NCBI GenBank assembly: GCA_021201665.1 | Contig: JAJQEO010000023.1 | Coordinates: 43,433 to 107,432, forward strand | Reading direction: 5' to 3' | Source: Lachnospiraceae bacterium | GTDB lineage: Bacteria; Bacillota; Clostridia; Lachnospirales; Lachnospiraceae | Length of the DNA: 64,000 nt | Shown here: positions 44,237 to 53,264 of the stretch, in pieces | Position numbering within the stretch: position 1 is the first letter of the stretch | How the letters are laid out: each line of letters opens with the position of its first letter | Notes under the pieces: generated by a model | The model's input: the letters and a program-made list of their open reading frames with translations, nothing else | Database searches by the model: none | Told to the model about the DNA's origin: nothing | Program-made: the position numbers and the translations under genes

Positions 44237-45334
44237 GTGACGGGAGAAAAAGAAGAAAAAATTCTGGATATAAAAGATATTGATATTTCCTTTAAAACGA
44301 CGGCGGGAATGGTACACGCCATCCGCGGCGTCAACATCGACCTGATGAAGGGTGAAACCGTAGCCATCGTTGGAGAGTCCGGCTCAGGGAAGTCCGTGAC
44401 CATGAAAGCGGCTATGGGGATTCTGGCTTCAAACGCGACGGTCAATAAGGGCTCGATTGAGTTTACATATCACCATGCGGACGGCTCCAGGGAGACTGTG
44501 GATATTCTGAAGAAGGATAAAAAATGGATCCGTAAGCATATCAACGGCAAGCGGATCGCCATGGTTTTCCAGGATCCGATGACCAGCCTGGATCCGACAA
44601 TGACGATCGGCAAGCAGATCATGGAGGGCATGATCTGGCATTTTAAGACACCAAAGCAGGAGGCCTGGGACCGGGCAGTCGAGCTGCTTAAAGAGGTCGG
44701 AATTGAGGAGCCGGAAAAACGGATGAAAAACTATCCGCACCAGCTTTCAGGAGGTATGCGCCAGCGTGTCGTGATCGCGATTGCCCTGTCGTGCAATCCG
44801 GATTTGCTGATCTGCGATGAACCTACCACAGCGCTGGATGTGACGATTCAGGCAAAGATTGTCGAGCTGATCAAACGTGTACAGAAGGAACGCGGGATTT
44901 CGGTTATTTATATTACCCATGACCTCGGCGTGGTGGCCAAGGTCGCAGATTATGTGAACGTCATGTACGCGGGAAAAATCGTGGAAAAAGGCACGATTAA
45001 CGAGATTTTTTATGATCCCCGCCATCCCTATACATGGGGACTTCTCTCCGCGATGCCGGATCTGGATACGGACGATGAGCGGCTTTATACGATTCCCGGC
45101 TCTCCGCCTAATCTTCTGCATGAGAAGCCGGGAGACGCGTTTGCGCCGCGCAACCAGTTTGCGCTGGAAATTGACGACAAGCTGGAGCCGCCGATGTTTC
45201 AGATCACAGAGACGCATTCGGCGGCAACCTGGCTGCTGGATGAGCGTGCGCCGAAGGTAGAGATGCCGGATGAACTGAAAAAGCGTATTGAGCGAATGAA
45301 GAAGGAGGTGCTAAAGAATGGCGGCCAATTATGA
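44237..45334 (+). CDS. oppD: Oligopeptide ABC transporter ATPase (OppD type)
   Basis: A 365-residue ATPase with Walker [12 protein letters not shown]-loop [10 protein letters not shown], signature LSGGMRQRV, Walker [15 protein letters not shown] and the C-terminal oligo_HPY extension ([19 protein letters not shown]). The start is put at the GTG at 44237 because GAGGTG lies 6 bp upstream; a GTG three codons earlier is possible. It overlaps oppF by 17 bp. Confidence 0.95.
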   Translation: MTGEKEEKILDIKDIDISFKTTAGMVHAIRGVNIDLMKGETVAIVGESGSGKSVTMKAAMGILASNATVNKGSIEFTYHHADGSRETVDILKKDKKWIRKHINGKRIAMVFQDPMTSLDPTMTIGKQIMEGMIWHFKTPKQEAWDRAVELLKEVGIEEPEKRMKNYPHQLSGGMRQRVVIAIALSCNPDLLICDEPTTALDVTIQAKIVELIKRVQKERGISVIYITHDLGVVAKVADYVNVMYAGKIVEKGTINEIFYDPRHPYTWGLLSAMPDLDTDDERLYTIPGSPPNLLHEKPGDAFAPRNQFALEIDDKLEPPMFQITETHSAATWLLDERAPKVEMPDELKKRIERMKKEVLKNGGQL

Positions 45335-46256
45335 TGCAAAACCCCTTCTGAAAGTAAGCGGCCTGAAGCAATATTTCAGGATCAGCAAGAAATTTACCGT
45401 CCGCGCCGTGGACGATGTGTCCTTTGAAATCTATCCTGGTGAAACCTATGGCCTGGTCGGGGAATCCGGCTCCGGAAAATCGACGATCGGACGGAGCGTG
45501 ATCCGCCTCTATGACCCGACGGCCGGCCAGATCGAGTTTAACGGGATGGACATTGGCGGCAAAATGAACAAATCCGATACCTCCAGCCTGCGCACTCAGA
45601 TGCAGATGATTTTTCAGGACCCGATGGCTTCCCTCAACCCCAGAAAAAAGGTGGAGGACATTATCGGCGAGGGTCTGGACATCCATCACAGCTATAAAAC
45701 GCGGGCCGAACGAAACGAAAAGATCAGTGCCATCCTGCGGAAGGTCGGCCTCTCTCCGGAGCATTCGTCGCGGTATCCGCACCAGTTTTCCGGCGGGCAG
45801 CGTCAGCGTGTCGGGATTGCCAGAGCGCTGATTATGAACCCGAAGCTGATCATTGCGGATGAATGTATCTCCGCGCTGGATGTTTCCATCCAGGCGCAGG
45901 TGGTCAATCTGATGAAGGATATTCAGGAGGAAACCGGCACCGCGTATCTGTTCATCGCGCACGATCTTTCGATGGTGAAATACATTTCGGACCGCATCGG
46001 TGTCCTGCACCTTGGGCACCTGCTGGAGACCGGCACGACGGAGGAAATCTTTGAAAATCCGGTTCATCCTTATACGAAAAGCCTGCTTTCCGCGATCCCC
46101 GCGCCGAACCCGGTCGTGGAGAAAAACAGAGTCGCGCTGACCTATGATTATAAGACCTCCGGACTGGATTACAGCAAAGGAACGGATCATCTGGTATCCG
46201 GCACCCACTATGTAAAATGCACGGACGAAGAATTCACCAGATTTATGAAGGAGTAA
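45318..46256 (+). CDS. oppF: Oligopeptide ABC transporter ATPase (OppF type)
   Basis: A 312-residue partner ATPase: Walker [23 protein letters not shown], signature FSGGQRQRVGIARAL, Walker B LIIADECISALDVS, H-loop FIAHDLS. The Cys in DECISALD replaces the more common Pro-Val pair but is normal for OppF. A perfect AGGAGGTG lies inside the end of oppD. It ends the operon at the strong terminator at 46267. Confidence 0.95.
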   Translation: MAANYDAKPLLKVSGLKQYFRISKKFTVRAVDDVSFEIYPGETYGLVGESGSGKSTIGRSVIRLYDPTAGQIEFNGMDIGGKMNKSDTSSLRTQMQMIFQDPMASLNPRKKVEDIIGEGLDIHHSYKTRAERNEKISAILRKVGLSPEHSSRYPHQFSGGQRQRVGIARALIMNPKLIIADECISALDVSIQAQVVNLMKDIQEETGTAYLFIAHDLSMVKYISDRIGVLHLGHLLETGTTEEIFENPVHPYTKSLLSAIPAPNPVVEKNRVALTYDYKTSGLDYSKGTDHLVSGTHYVKCTDEEFTRFMKE

Positions 46257-46266
46257 AGGAATCGAA

Positions 46267-46296
46267 AAGAAATCCCGCCTTATGGCGGGATTTCTT
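46267..46296. terminator. Bidirectional terminator after the opp operon
   Basis: aagaaatcccgcc pairs perfectly with ggcgggatttctt over a ttat loop; T-rich on both strands. Confidence 0.9.
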
Positions 46297-46310
46297 AGGC
46301 ACTTATAAAC

Positions 46311-46363
46311 GATTTTTTGCGCAAAATGGCAATATTTCTGTCCCAGTTTATCCAGGTTAGGAA
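46311..46363 (+). repeat. 53-bp dispersed repeat, copy 1
   Basis: gattttttgcgcaaaatggc to tccaggttaggaa, matched by 50963-51015 with about seven differences. Both are intergenic and in the same orientation. It lies in the 225-bp gap between the opp operon and pgsA. Confidence 0.75.
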
Positions 46364-46481
46364 ATATTCTCTTTTGTGGAACGCTCTGGTGTTTATGATA
46401 CACAGAGACAAGGCTCCTATGATAAGTACACTGCGGACTAAAAAAATCATCATGCAGATTATAGAAAACGAGGGAAGTTGT

Positions 46482-47051
46482 TCAGCAGTCGTGGGTAAGC
46501 CGCTTGTCTTCCTTCAGATATTCGATGAGAGAGTACAGCATAACGACTGCACAGAGGATCACCAGAGCTATGGACAGCTGATCCGGGATGCCGCGCCAGA
46601 GGACATGGAGGACAACGGTCAGATCCAGAAGAAAGGTCGTCAGCTTTCCGTGCCACTTTGCGCTGTAGGGCTCGCCGGTCTTTTTAATGACGGCCATACC
46701 GCAGACGATCATAATCATTTCTTTGATGAACATCGTCACGAAAAGAAAGGCGATATAATGCCGCTCCAGTATAATGCAGACCAGAAGCGCAGCCTGTGTC
46801 AGCTTGTCCGCGATGGGATCCAGCACCTTTCCCAGCTTGCTTACCATATGAAATTTTCTCGCCACAAATCCGTCCAGGACATCTGTCACACCTGAGAGAG
46901 CCAGTAATCCGAAGGAAGCGATAAATTGCTTTCTAACCGCGTACAGCCAGACAATCAGCGGAATCAATATCAGCCGAAACAGGGACATGGCGTTCGGAAT
47001 CGTCAGAATCCGCTCTTCATTGTAAACGGTATCGGTGCCTGTCTGCTCCAT
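46482..47051 (-). CDS. pgsA: CDP-diacylglycerol-glycerol-3-phosphate phosphatidyltransferase family
   Basis: A membrane enzyme, 189 residues from the chosen start. It has the complete CDP-alcohol phosphatidyltransferase motif: DVLDGFVAR, then eight residues, then GKVLDPIADK, placing the four metal-binding Asp residues. There are about five membrane helices. It makes phosphatidylglycerophosphate, although other CDP-alcohol transferases share the motif. The ATG at 47051 follows aaagga on the minus strand; the upstream TTG would place the ribosome site in the gene. Confidence 0.9.
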   Translation of the reverse strand: MEQTGTDTVYNEERILTIPNAMSLFRLILIPLIVWLYAVRKQFIASFGLLALSGVTDVLDGFVARKFHMVSKLGKVLDPIADKLTQAALLVCIILERHYIAFLFVTMFIKEMIMIVCGMAVIKKTGEPYSAKWHGKLTTFLLDLTVVLHVLWRGIPDQLSIALVILCAVVMLYSLIEYLKEDKRLTHDC

Positions 47052-47256
47052 AAAATCAGTTCCTTTCAATTACAGTACATGCTTTTTCTGTCACTTTTGC
47101 TTACGATATGCAATCATAACAAAAATAGTATGAAAATACAAGCGCAGATTTTCATTTCATCTTCGCAGACAGCGCAGATTTTCATTTCAGCATATGTCTC
47201 TATATTTGCGCAATGTCAAGGCAGTGAGCATGGGCGAAATGCAATGCTCCGGTTTT

Positions 47257-47386
47257 CGCGGAAAATTGAAACGGATATTGAACCCTTGCGCGGAAAATCG
47301 AAAACAGATACCGCCCATCTCGCAAAAAATTGAAAACAAGTACCGCCCATCTCGCAAAAATTCGAAAATGATACCACGCCGTTCGC
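47257..47386 (+). repeat. Tandem array of four 32-bp units
   Basis: cgc(gg/aa)aaaa-t-cgaaaa cores begin at 47257, 47289, 47321 and 47353, an exact 32-bp spacing. The two middle copies share taccgcccatctcgcaaaaa. A further 18-bp direct repeat, gcgcagattttcatttca, lies upstream at about 47142 and 47171. The array sits in the 503-bp gap between pgsA and the cbiD fusion. Confidence 0.8.
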
Positions 47387-47554
47387 ACTTAAAGTAATCC
47401 TTGCAGATAAAAAAACATTATGGTATCCTGTGATACATGATATGGTGAGAACAGGCAGGAGATGAAATAATTTCAAAAATCTCCTGCACGCTTTCTGGTT
47501 TGAGCAGAAAAGGCGGAGCTTGAGAGTTTCATTCTCTGCGGAGGAAAGAAGAAT

Positions 47555-49600
47555 ATGAGAATCAATCTGATCCGGCATGGCTGCACGGCCGGAAATCTGG
47601 GACATCGCTATGTAGGTTCAACCGATGAACCGCTGACGAAAGAAGCACTTCGTCTGCTTGAGGAGAATAAAGGGTATTATCCCAGACCGGACTGTGTGTT
47701 TGTAAGCCCCCTTGTGCGCTGTATCCAGACAGCCGGGGCATTGTTTCCGGAGATGGAGCCAGGACAGGTGCCGCTGCTGCGGGAGATTGATTTTGGTGAA
47801 TTTGAGTATAAAAACTATGAGGAGCTTAAAGAGGATGCCCGCTACCAGGAGTGGATTGACAGCAAAGGGGCAAAAGCCTTTCCGGGCGGAGAGAGCCGAA
47901 AGGCGTTTACCAGGAGGTGCTGCGAGGCATTTGAAAAAGCCTGCCGGGAAGCAAGTAGAAAAGGCGCCAGAGAAGTGGCTTTTGTGGTGCACGGCGGCAC
48001 CATTATGGCTATTCTGGATGAGTACTCCCGGCCGCATCGTGATTACTTTGAGTGGCAGGTGAAAAATGGGGAAGGATTTTCCTGTGAACTGCACTGGGCG
48101 CAGGATGAGGAAGATATTTCCCTTCATCATTCCCTTTACCTGACAAAGATTAGTCCGCTCCCGTATCCGCCGGGGTTGACTGGGATTGAGAATACGTACG
48201 TAATGAAGCAGAACAAAAAGCTCCGCTGCGGCTATACGACGGGGACCTGTGCCGCAGCTGCGGCGCAGGCGGCAGCGCAGATGCTTCTTTCCGGCAGGAT
48301 GTGCTTCCGGGTCGATCTGCTCACTCCTAAGGGCATCCGGCTGCGTCTGCCCATCGAAGAGCAGTACATCAGTGCAGATGAAAAATTATATGCTGAATGC
48401 ACAGTCAGAAAATATGCCGGTGATGACCCAGACGCGACAGACGGGATACGGATCCATGCACGTGCTGATTTTATTGATGACAAAGATGTCAATGGCATTC
48501 CTGCCCATGAAAAAGATACCAATGCAAAGAGTAGCAGTGCAAGGAATAATAATGCAAAGAATAATGATGTAAAGGATACCCATGGCTATAAAGAAGCTGG
48601 TAACGAAAGTATGGACGGAGTACCGGACGATTTTGATACACGGGAAAATTCCGGAGACAGTGTTCGTACCCGCACCAGAGTGGTCATAGAGGGCGGTATG
48701 GGAGTTGGCCGGGTGACGAAACTAGGGCTGGAACAGCCGGTCGGCGAGGCGGCGATCAACCGTGTGCCCCGTGAAATGATCGCCAGAGAAGTAGAAGCAG
48801 TTTGTGAGGCTTTTGATTATAAAGGCAGACTGAAAATTACGATTTCTGTGCCGGAGGGAGTTGAGATTGCAAAGCGGACCTTTAATCCACATCTTGGGAT
48901 TGAGGGCGGGATTTCCATCCTGGGGACGAGCGGAATCGTAGTGCCTATGAGCGAGGAGGCTTTGATTGCCAGCATTCGCGTCGAGATGAAACAGAAGGTC
49001 GCTTCGGGGGAGAGGTATATTCTGGTTACCCCTGGAAACTATGGGGAAGATTTTATCCGGCGCGGAGGCGAGGCGCTTTTCGGCGGCAGGAAGTGCCCAG
49101 AACGTTCGTCGCAGGGACAGTTTTACAGCCTTCCTGCCGAAGACTCTATGAAATGCAGCAATTATGTCGGTGAAACGCTGGACATCGCACAGGAGCTTGG
49201 CGCGGAGGGAATTCTGTTTGTCGCGCATATCGGCAAATTTATCAAGGTCTCCGGGGGAATCATGAATACTCATTCTGCACATGCGGACTGCCGCGCGGAG
49301 CTGATCGCCGCGCAGGCGATGCGTGCCGGGACACCGCCGGAGATTGTACGGCAGCTGCTTAACACCAACACGACAGAAGAAGCTGTCGGCATCCTCCTTA
49401 AAGCCGGATGGCTGGAAGCAGCCATGGACGAGGTGACCAGGCGCATTCATTTCCATTTGCAAAAGCATTGCAAAGGGGCATTGCAGACGGAGGCGATTAT
49501 TTATTCCAGCCTGTACGGTTATCTCGGAGAGACGGAAGGCGCGGGGGCAATGGCGGAGAAAATCGCGCGGAGGGATGTGTTTCCTGCACCTGAAGCTTGA
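47555..49600 (+). CDS. cbiD: Histidine phosphatase (CobC-like) fused to cobalt-precorrin-5B C1-methyltransferase (CbiD)
   Basis: A 681-residue fusion. Residues 1-205 are a histidine phosphatase with RHGCTAGN at the start, VSPLVRCIQTA and VVHGGTIMAIL, like alpha-ribazole phosphatase. The CbiD part starts near residue 217 (KLRCGYTTGTCAAAAAQAA), with GGMGVGRVTKLGL, FNPHLGIEGGISILGTSG and NTHSAHADC. There is no stop or ribosome site between them. CbiD methylates C1 in anaerobic cobalamin synthesis; the phosphatase acts late in nucleotide loop assembly, so the two steps are far apart in the pathway. An Asn-rich insert (about 310-360) with 15-nt repeats lies inside CbiD. No other cobalamin genes adjoin. 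Confidence 0.9.
   Translation: MRINLIRHGCTAGNLGHRYVGSTDEPLTKEALRLLEENKGYYPRPDCVFVSPLVRCIQTAGALFPEMEPGQVPLLREIDFGEFEYKNYEELKEDARYQEWIDSKGAKAFPGGESRKAFTRRCCEAFEKACREASRKGAREVAFVVHGGTIMAILDEYSRPHRDYFEWQVKNGEGFSCELHWAQDEEDISLHHSLYLTKISPLPYPPGLTGIENTYVMKQNKKLRCGYTTGTCAAAAAQAAAQMLLSGRMCFRVDLLTPKGIRLRLPIEEQYISADEKLYAECTVRKYAGDDPDATDGIRIHARADFIDDKDVNGIPAHEKDTNAKSSSARNNNAKNNDVKDTHGYKEAGNESMDGVPDDFDTRENSGDSVRTRTRVVIEGGMGVGRVTKLGLEQPVGEAAINRVPREMIAREVEAVCEAFDYKGRLKITISVPEGVEIAKRTFNPHLGIEGGISILGTSGIVVPMSEEALIASIRVEMKQKVASGERYILVTPGNYGEDFIRRGGEALFGGRKCPERSSQGQFYSLPAEDSMKCSNYVGETLDIAQELGAEGILFVAHIGKFIKVSGGIMNTHSAHADCRAELIAAQAMRAGTPPEIVRQLLNTNTTEEAVGILLKAGWLEAAMDEVTRRIHFHLQKHCKGALQTEAIIYSSLYGYLGETEGAGAMAEKIARRDVFPAPEA
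48518..48577 (+). repeat. In-frame 15-nt repeat inside cbiD
   Basis: Four 15-nt units encode TNAKS, SSARN, NNAKN and NDVKD (residues 322-341). They interrupt the CbiD domain at a probable surface loop. Confidence 0.75.
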
Positions 49601-49715
49601 TTTGGGAATACTTTTACATTTACGCAGGCTTTTGGTGCGGATCCCCGCTGACCCACTCACCGCAGAATCACACTGTAGAACCTCAGACAAAAATCACGCC
49701 TCCCGGGATAACATT

Positions 49716-49860
49716 GTAGAACAGTCGGCGACGATTTAAAGCTGATAGTATGGAATGCTTCGGCAGCGATTTAACGCCGATAGTATATGGAATGCTCCGG
49801 CAGTGATTTGACGCTGACAGTATATGAAAGACTTCGGCGGCGATTTACTGCAGATAGCTT
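49716..49860 (+). repeat. Tandem array of four 37-bp units running into the patatin gene
   Basis: Units begin at about 49716, 49752, 49789 and 49826, each with a cggc-gcgattta core and gatagta end. The last unit covers the stop codon and final codons of the patatin gene (stop at 49845-49847 on the minus strand). Confidence 0.75.
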
Positions 49861-50690
49861 CGCAGGGCGACTATCCTCGCTTCCCCATCGGCAAGTCCGA
49901 GTTCATAGACCTCCTGCAGTTTAGAAGGATCACTTTCCATGCGGCCGATCTCGATCGGGGACGAGGGGCGAATGACAAAAGTCCGCCCGTCTGCCTCGTA
50001 TTCCTTCAGCGCGTCGACAGCGTCATTGTAGATCGCGTGCCGCTGCAAAAGCTGCTGCTGCAGTTCGGGATACTTGTGGTAAAACGTCCGGATCAGTGCC
50101 GGGGACATCGGCTTTTTATGGTAGGAAAAGTCACGGGTAAGCACCACGATCAGCCTGTCATAGTCGTTTTTGAGCATCCACTGAAAGGGAATGCTGTCCG
50201 AAATGCCGCCGTCAAGGAATCGCCGGCCGCCGATTTCCACAGGCTTTGACACAAATGGCATGGAAGCGGACGCCCGCAGGACATCCATCTGCTTGTATAC
50301 ACTGCGGATCCGTACATAATTAGGCTTCCCGCTTTCGATATCCGTGATCACTGCGTAAAAGGGGATTGTCTCGGCCGCGCGTTTGTAAGCTGCGTCGTCA
50401 AACACATCCAGCTCATAAGGGACATCGTGGTAGGCATATTCCGTGCTGATGATATTTCCTTCTTTTAACAGAGGAAGAATGCCCATATAGTTTTTGTCAT
50501 GATTGAACCGTTTATTATAGCGGATCACGCGGCCGTCCTGGCCGGACAGATAATTGACGCCAAACAGGGCACCCGCGGAAACGCCGATCGCGCCGTGGAT
50601 CTGGATCTGATTGTGCATCATGACGTCCAGGACACCGGCGGTATACATGCCGCGCATCGCGCCGCCCTCCAATACAAGACCGATTTTCAT
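49845..50690 (-). CDS. Patatin-like phospholipase
   Basis: A 281-residue serine hydrolase. The oxyanion loop LEGGAMRGMYTAGVLD, the nucleophile motif GVSAG (about 37-41) and the catalytic Asp in DGGISD form the patatin dyad. It is cytoplasmic, with no signal peptide, and probably cleaves acyl esters of lipids; substrate unknown. Its promoter is only 28 bp from the divergent psuK promoter. Its last codons lie in a tandem repeat unit, so the C terminus (RSYLQ) may vary between strains. Confidence 0.92.
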   Translation of the reverse strand: MKIGLVLEGGAMRGMYTAGVLDVMMHNQIQIHGAIGVSAGALFGVNYLSGQDGRVIRYNKRFNHDKNYMGILPLLKEGNIISTEYAYHDVPYELDVFDDAAYKRAAETIPFYAVITDIESGKPNYVRIRSVYKQMDVLRASASMPFVSKPVEIGGRRFLDGGISDSIPFQWMLKNDYDRLIVVLTRDFSYHKKPMSPALIRTFYHKYPELQQQLLQRHAIYNDAVDALKEYEADGRTFVIRPSSPIEIGRMESDPSKLQEVYELGLADGEARIVALRSYLQ

Positions 50691-50734
50691 AAACGATTTC
50701 CTCCTTTATCCGACCGTTTTTTCAGATCAGAGGG

Positions 50735-50763
50735 ATTTTAACACAAATGGCGGAAAGTGTAAA
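50735..50763 (-). promoter_or_regulatory. Promoter of the patatin gene
   Basis: On the minus strand TTTACA, 17-bp spacer, TAAAAT. Confidence 0.7.
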
Positions 50764-50791
50764 TAAATACCTGACTTTTAATTTTGGGTAC

Positions 50792-50820
50792 TTGTGGCAA
50801 AGGCGTTCCTGTGTTAAACT
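50792..50820 (+). promoter_or_regulatory. Candidate promoter of psuK
   Basis: TTGTGG, 17-bp spacer, TAAACT, facing away from the patatin promoter. The transcript would carry the 38-bp repeat array in its 5' leader of about 235 nt. Confidence 0.5.
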
Positions 50821-50845
50821 AAAGCGGATTTTCACTGATGAAATC

Positions 50846-50968
50846 AAAAGATTTCAGGGTTCAGAGAGGACTTAAGCACTCAAAAAAGATTTCAGGATCC
50901 AGTGAGGATTTAGCACTCAAAAAAGATTTCAGAATCCAGTGAGGACTTAAGCACTAAAAAAAGATTTC
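50846..50968 (+). repeat. Tandem array of 38-bp units upstream of psuK
   Basis: aaaagatttc recurs at 50846, 50884, 50921 and 50959 (periods 38, 37, 38), each full unit containing agaggac/gtgaggayttaagcact. The last unit merges into the 53-bp dispersed repeat. Confidence 0.85.
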
Positions 50969-51015
50969 TTGCGCAAAATGGCAAAATTTCGATTCCGGTT
51001 TATCCAGGTCAGGAA
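50963..51015 (+). repeat. 53-bp dispersed repeat, copy 2
   Basis: gatttcttgcgcaaaatggc to tccaggtcaggaa; partner of 46311-46363. Confidence 0.75.
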
Positions 51016-51060
51016 GGATCGGTAAAAACAGGAAAGACAGGAAAGGGCAGGCTCTGACAG

Positions 51061-52068
51061 ATGGACAGGCATGACAGTGTTATCAGGCAGAAAACAGATC
51101 GCGAGCGCGAATCGGTATTGACAGCCTCCGGATCTTGCAGGGAGCGGATCACGGTGGTCGGCGCGGTGAATGTTGATATTTGTGCAAAGCCTTTTCTTCC
51201 GCTCGTGTGCGCGGATTCCAATCCGGGGATTGTCTCGATGTCCATGGGCGGCGTGGGGCGCAACATCGCGCATAATCTGTGCCTTCTCGGACAGCCTGTG
51301 TCGCTGGTCACGGCCTTTGGAGGCGATGCTAATGGCGTAAGGATTCGGCAGGATCTGGAGCATCTTGAGATTGATCTTAACGGTTCCATTACAGTGGCAC
51401 ATATGGCTACCTCCAGCTATGTTTTTATCACGGATGAGAGAGGAGAAATGCAGCTGGCCATCTCAGATATGGCACTCTGTGAAAAGCTGACGCCGCAGGT
51501 CATGGCGGATGCGCTCGGCGGGATCAACCAGTCCTGCCTCTGCGTGATAGACGCGAATCTCCCGGAGGATACCATTCGTTATCTTGCGGAAAATGTGTCG
51601 GTTCCGCTTTTTGCGGATCCGGTTTCCACCAGAAAAATGGAAAAGCTAAAGCCTGTGCTTTCTCATCTCCACACGTTTAAGCCAAATCGTCTTGAGGCAG
51701 AAATGCTCTCCGGGATTCCGATCCGGGACGAGGAATCTCTCCGGTCCGCGGCTGCGGCTCTTCTGCGCTTCGGGATACAGAGGGTATTTATTACTCTGGG
51801 AGCAAAGGGGGTTCTCTGCGCTGACCGTGAACAGATGCTGCTGCTTCCCGGCATTCCCGCGAAAGTGAAAAGCACCACAGGGGGAGGCGACTGTTTTCTT
51901 GCCGCTCTGGCTTACGCGTACCGCATGGGATTTTCCCTGGAGGATTCCGGTATTCTGGCACTCTCTGCCGGGGCGATCTGCACGGAGGGAGAGCATACCA
52001 TTAATGAACAGATGAGTGCAGAACTGGTACATGCCCGCGCAGGGATTCCTCTACCGGAGAAAAGCTAA
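51061..52068 (+). CDS. psuK: PfkB-family sugar kinase, probably pseudouridine kinase
   Basis: A 335-residue ribokinase-family protein. It shows the N-terminal VVGAVNVDI, the substrate GGVGRNIAHNLCLLG, and the ATP and catalytic signature STTGGGDCFLAALAYA, where Asp is the base. Cys after GGGD is unusual but seen in PsuK. Directly downstream is psuG, whose product uses pseudouridine 5'-phosphate, so this kinase most probably phosphorylates pseudouridine. About 28 residues precede the fold core and the ribosome site is weak, so a slightly later start is possible. Confidence 0.88.
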   Translation: MDRHDSVIRQKTDRERESVLTASGSCRERITVVGAVNVDICAKPFLPLVCADSNPGIVSMSMGGVGRNIAHNLCLLGQPVSLVTAFGGDANGVRIRQDLEHLEIDLNGSITVAHMATSSYVFITDERGEMQLAISDMALCEKLTPQVMADALGGINQSCLCVIDANLPEDTIRYLAENVSVPLFADPVSTRKMEKLKPVLSHLHTFKPNRLEAEMLSGIPIRDEESLRSAAAALLRFGIQRVFITLGAKGVLCADREQMLLLPGIPAKVKSTTGGGDCFLAALAYAYRMGFSLEDSGILALSAGAICTEGEHTINEQMSAELVHARAGIPLPEKS

Positions 52069-52191
52069 AACGGCGGCGGAGTTTTACTGGTGATACTACG
52101 GATTGCATCACTACATAAAATGGAATGGAACGAACCTTACAGCCTGTAAGGGATCTGAACCATAAATATATTGAAGCAGGAGGATAAAAAA

Positions 52192-53115
52192 ATGAGTCAG
52201 TTAAACAGATATCTTGATGTGGCGCCCGAAGTGCAGGAGGCGCTCGCTGCCGGAAAGCCGGTGGTGGCACTGGAATCGACGATTATTTCCCATGGGATGC
52301 CGTATCCGCAGAATGTGGAGACCGCTCTGGCGGTGGAAAAAATTGTCCGCGAGAACGGCGCGGTACCGGCGACAATCGCTATTCTCGGCGGACGGCTGAA
52401 GGTGGGTATCAGCAAAGAAGAGATTGATTACCTGGGGAAAAAGGGCCTGGATGTGATCAAGACCAGCCGCCGCGACGTGCCGGTCCTGGTTGCAAAAAAG
52501 GAGGATGGAGCCGCGACAGTGGCTACGACCATGCTGATCGCCGCGATGGCAGGCGTGAAGGTGTTTGCCACCGGAGGGATCGGCGGCGTGCACAGGGGCG
52601 CCGAGACGACGATGGACATTTCCGCAGATCTGGAAGAGCTGGCGATGACTCCGGTTCTGGTGGTATGTGCCGGTGCAAAGGCAATCCTGGATCTGGGACT
52701 GACGCTGGAATATCTGGAGACCAAGGGCGTACCGGTGATCGGCTATCAGACAGAGGAGCTTCCGGCCTTTTACACCAGAAAGAGCGGCTTTTCAGTAGAT
52801 TACCGTCTGGATACGCCGGCGCAGATCGCGGAAGCCTGGACGACCAAGCTGGATCTGGGCATGAAGGGCGGCATGCTGGTGACCAACCCGATCCCGGAGG
52901 AATATTCTATGGATTGCGATTATATCAATAAGTGCATTGATCAGGCGATCGAAGAGATGAAGGCTCTTGGCATTAAGGGAAAGCAGACGACCCCATATCT
53001 GCTCGCGAAGGTCAAGGACATCACCGGCGGCGACAGTCTGGACGCAAATATCCAGCTGGTATACAATAACGCGAAGCTGGCGTCTGAGATCGCGTGCGAG
53101 ATGTGCAGATCATAA
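52192..53115 (+). CDS. psuG: Pseudouridine-5'-phosphate glycosidase
   Basis: A 307-residue PsuG. The signatures ALESTIISHGMPYPQN, a lysine-bearing KTSRRDVP, FATGGIGGVHRGAE and TNPIPEEYSMD are intact. It splits pseudouridine 5'-phosphate into ribose 5-phosphate and uracil, working with the PfkB kinase in front. The ATG at 52192 follows AGGAGG; a TTG seven codons before is not needed. Uracil can enter salvage; carB and pyrC in this window are the de novo side. Confidence 0.96.
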   Translation: MSQLNRYLDVAPEVQEALAAGKPVVALESTIISHGMPYPQNVETALAVEKIVRENGAVPATIAILGGRLKVGISKEEIDYLGKKGLDVIKTSRRDVPVLVAKKEDGAATVATTMLIAAMAGVKVFATGGIGGVHRGAETTMDISADLEELAMTPVLVVCAGAKAILDLGLTLEYLETKGVPVIGYQTEELPAFYTRKSGFSVDYRLDTPAQIAEAWTTKLDLGMKGGMLVTNPIPEEYSMDCDYINKCIDQAIEEMKALGIKGKQTTPYLLAKVKDITGGDSLDANIQLVYNNAKLASEIACEMCRS

Positions 53116-53264
53116 ACTGGTATAAAATGTAAAAGCAGCACTTACAGGTAGTCCCGCGATGCATGAGCATACATCAGATTTCTGTTTGGCAGACAGAAAA
53201 AAATGACGGTTTGTAAAATAAGCGGCTGTAAAATTAGTATTTGTAAAATTAATGAAAAAAAGAG

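Noticed and set aside
46317..46895. 192-residue plus-strand reading frame over pgsA
   Set aside because: It is the opposite strand of a complete CDP-alcohol transferase, and its start lies in a dispersed repeat.
47257..47386. CRISPR array
   Set aside because: The 32-bp units are adjacent with no unique spacers and no cas gene is in the window; the same holds for the other tandem arrays.
47387..47554. Cobalamin riboswitch before the cbiD fusion
   Set aside because: No B12-box or other conserved parts; only a simple hairpin (gcaggagat/atctcctgc) is present.
48722..49690. 322-residue minus-strand reading frame opposite cbiD
   Set aside because: Composition typical of a reverse-strand shadow and covered by CbiD motifs on the plus strand.
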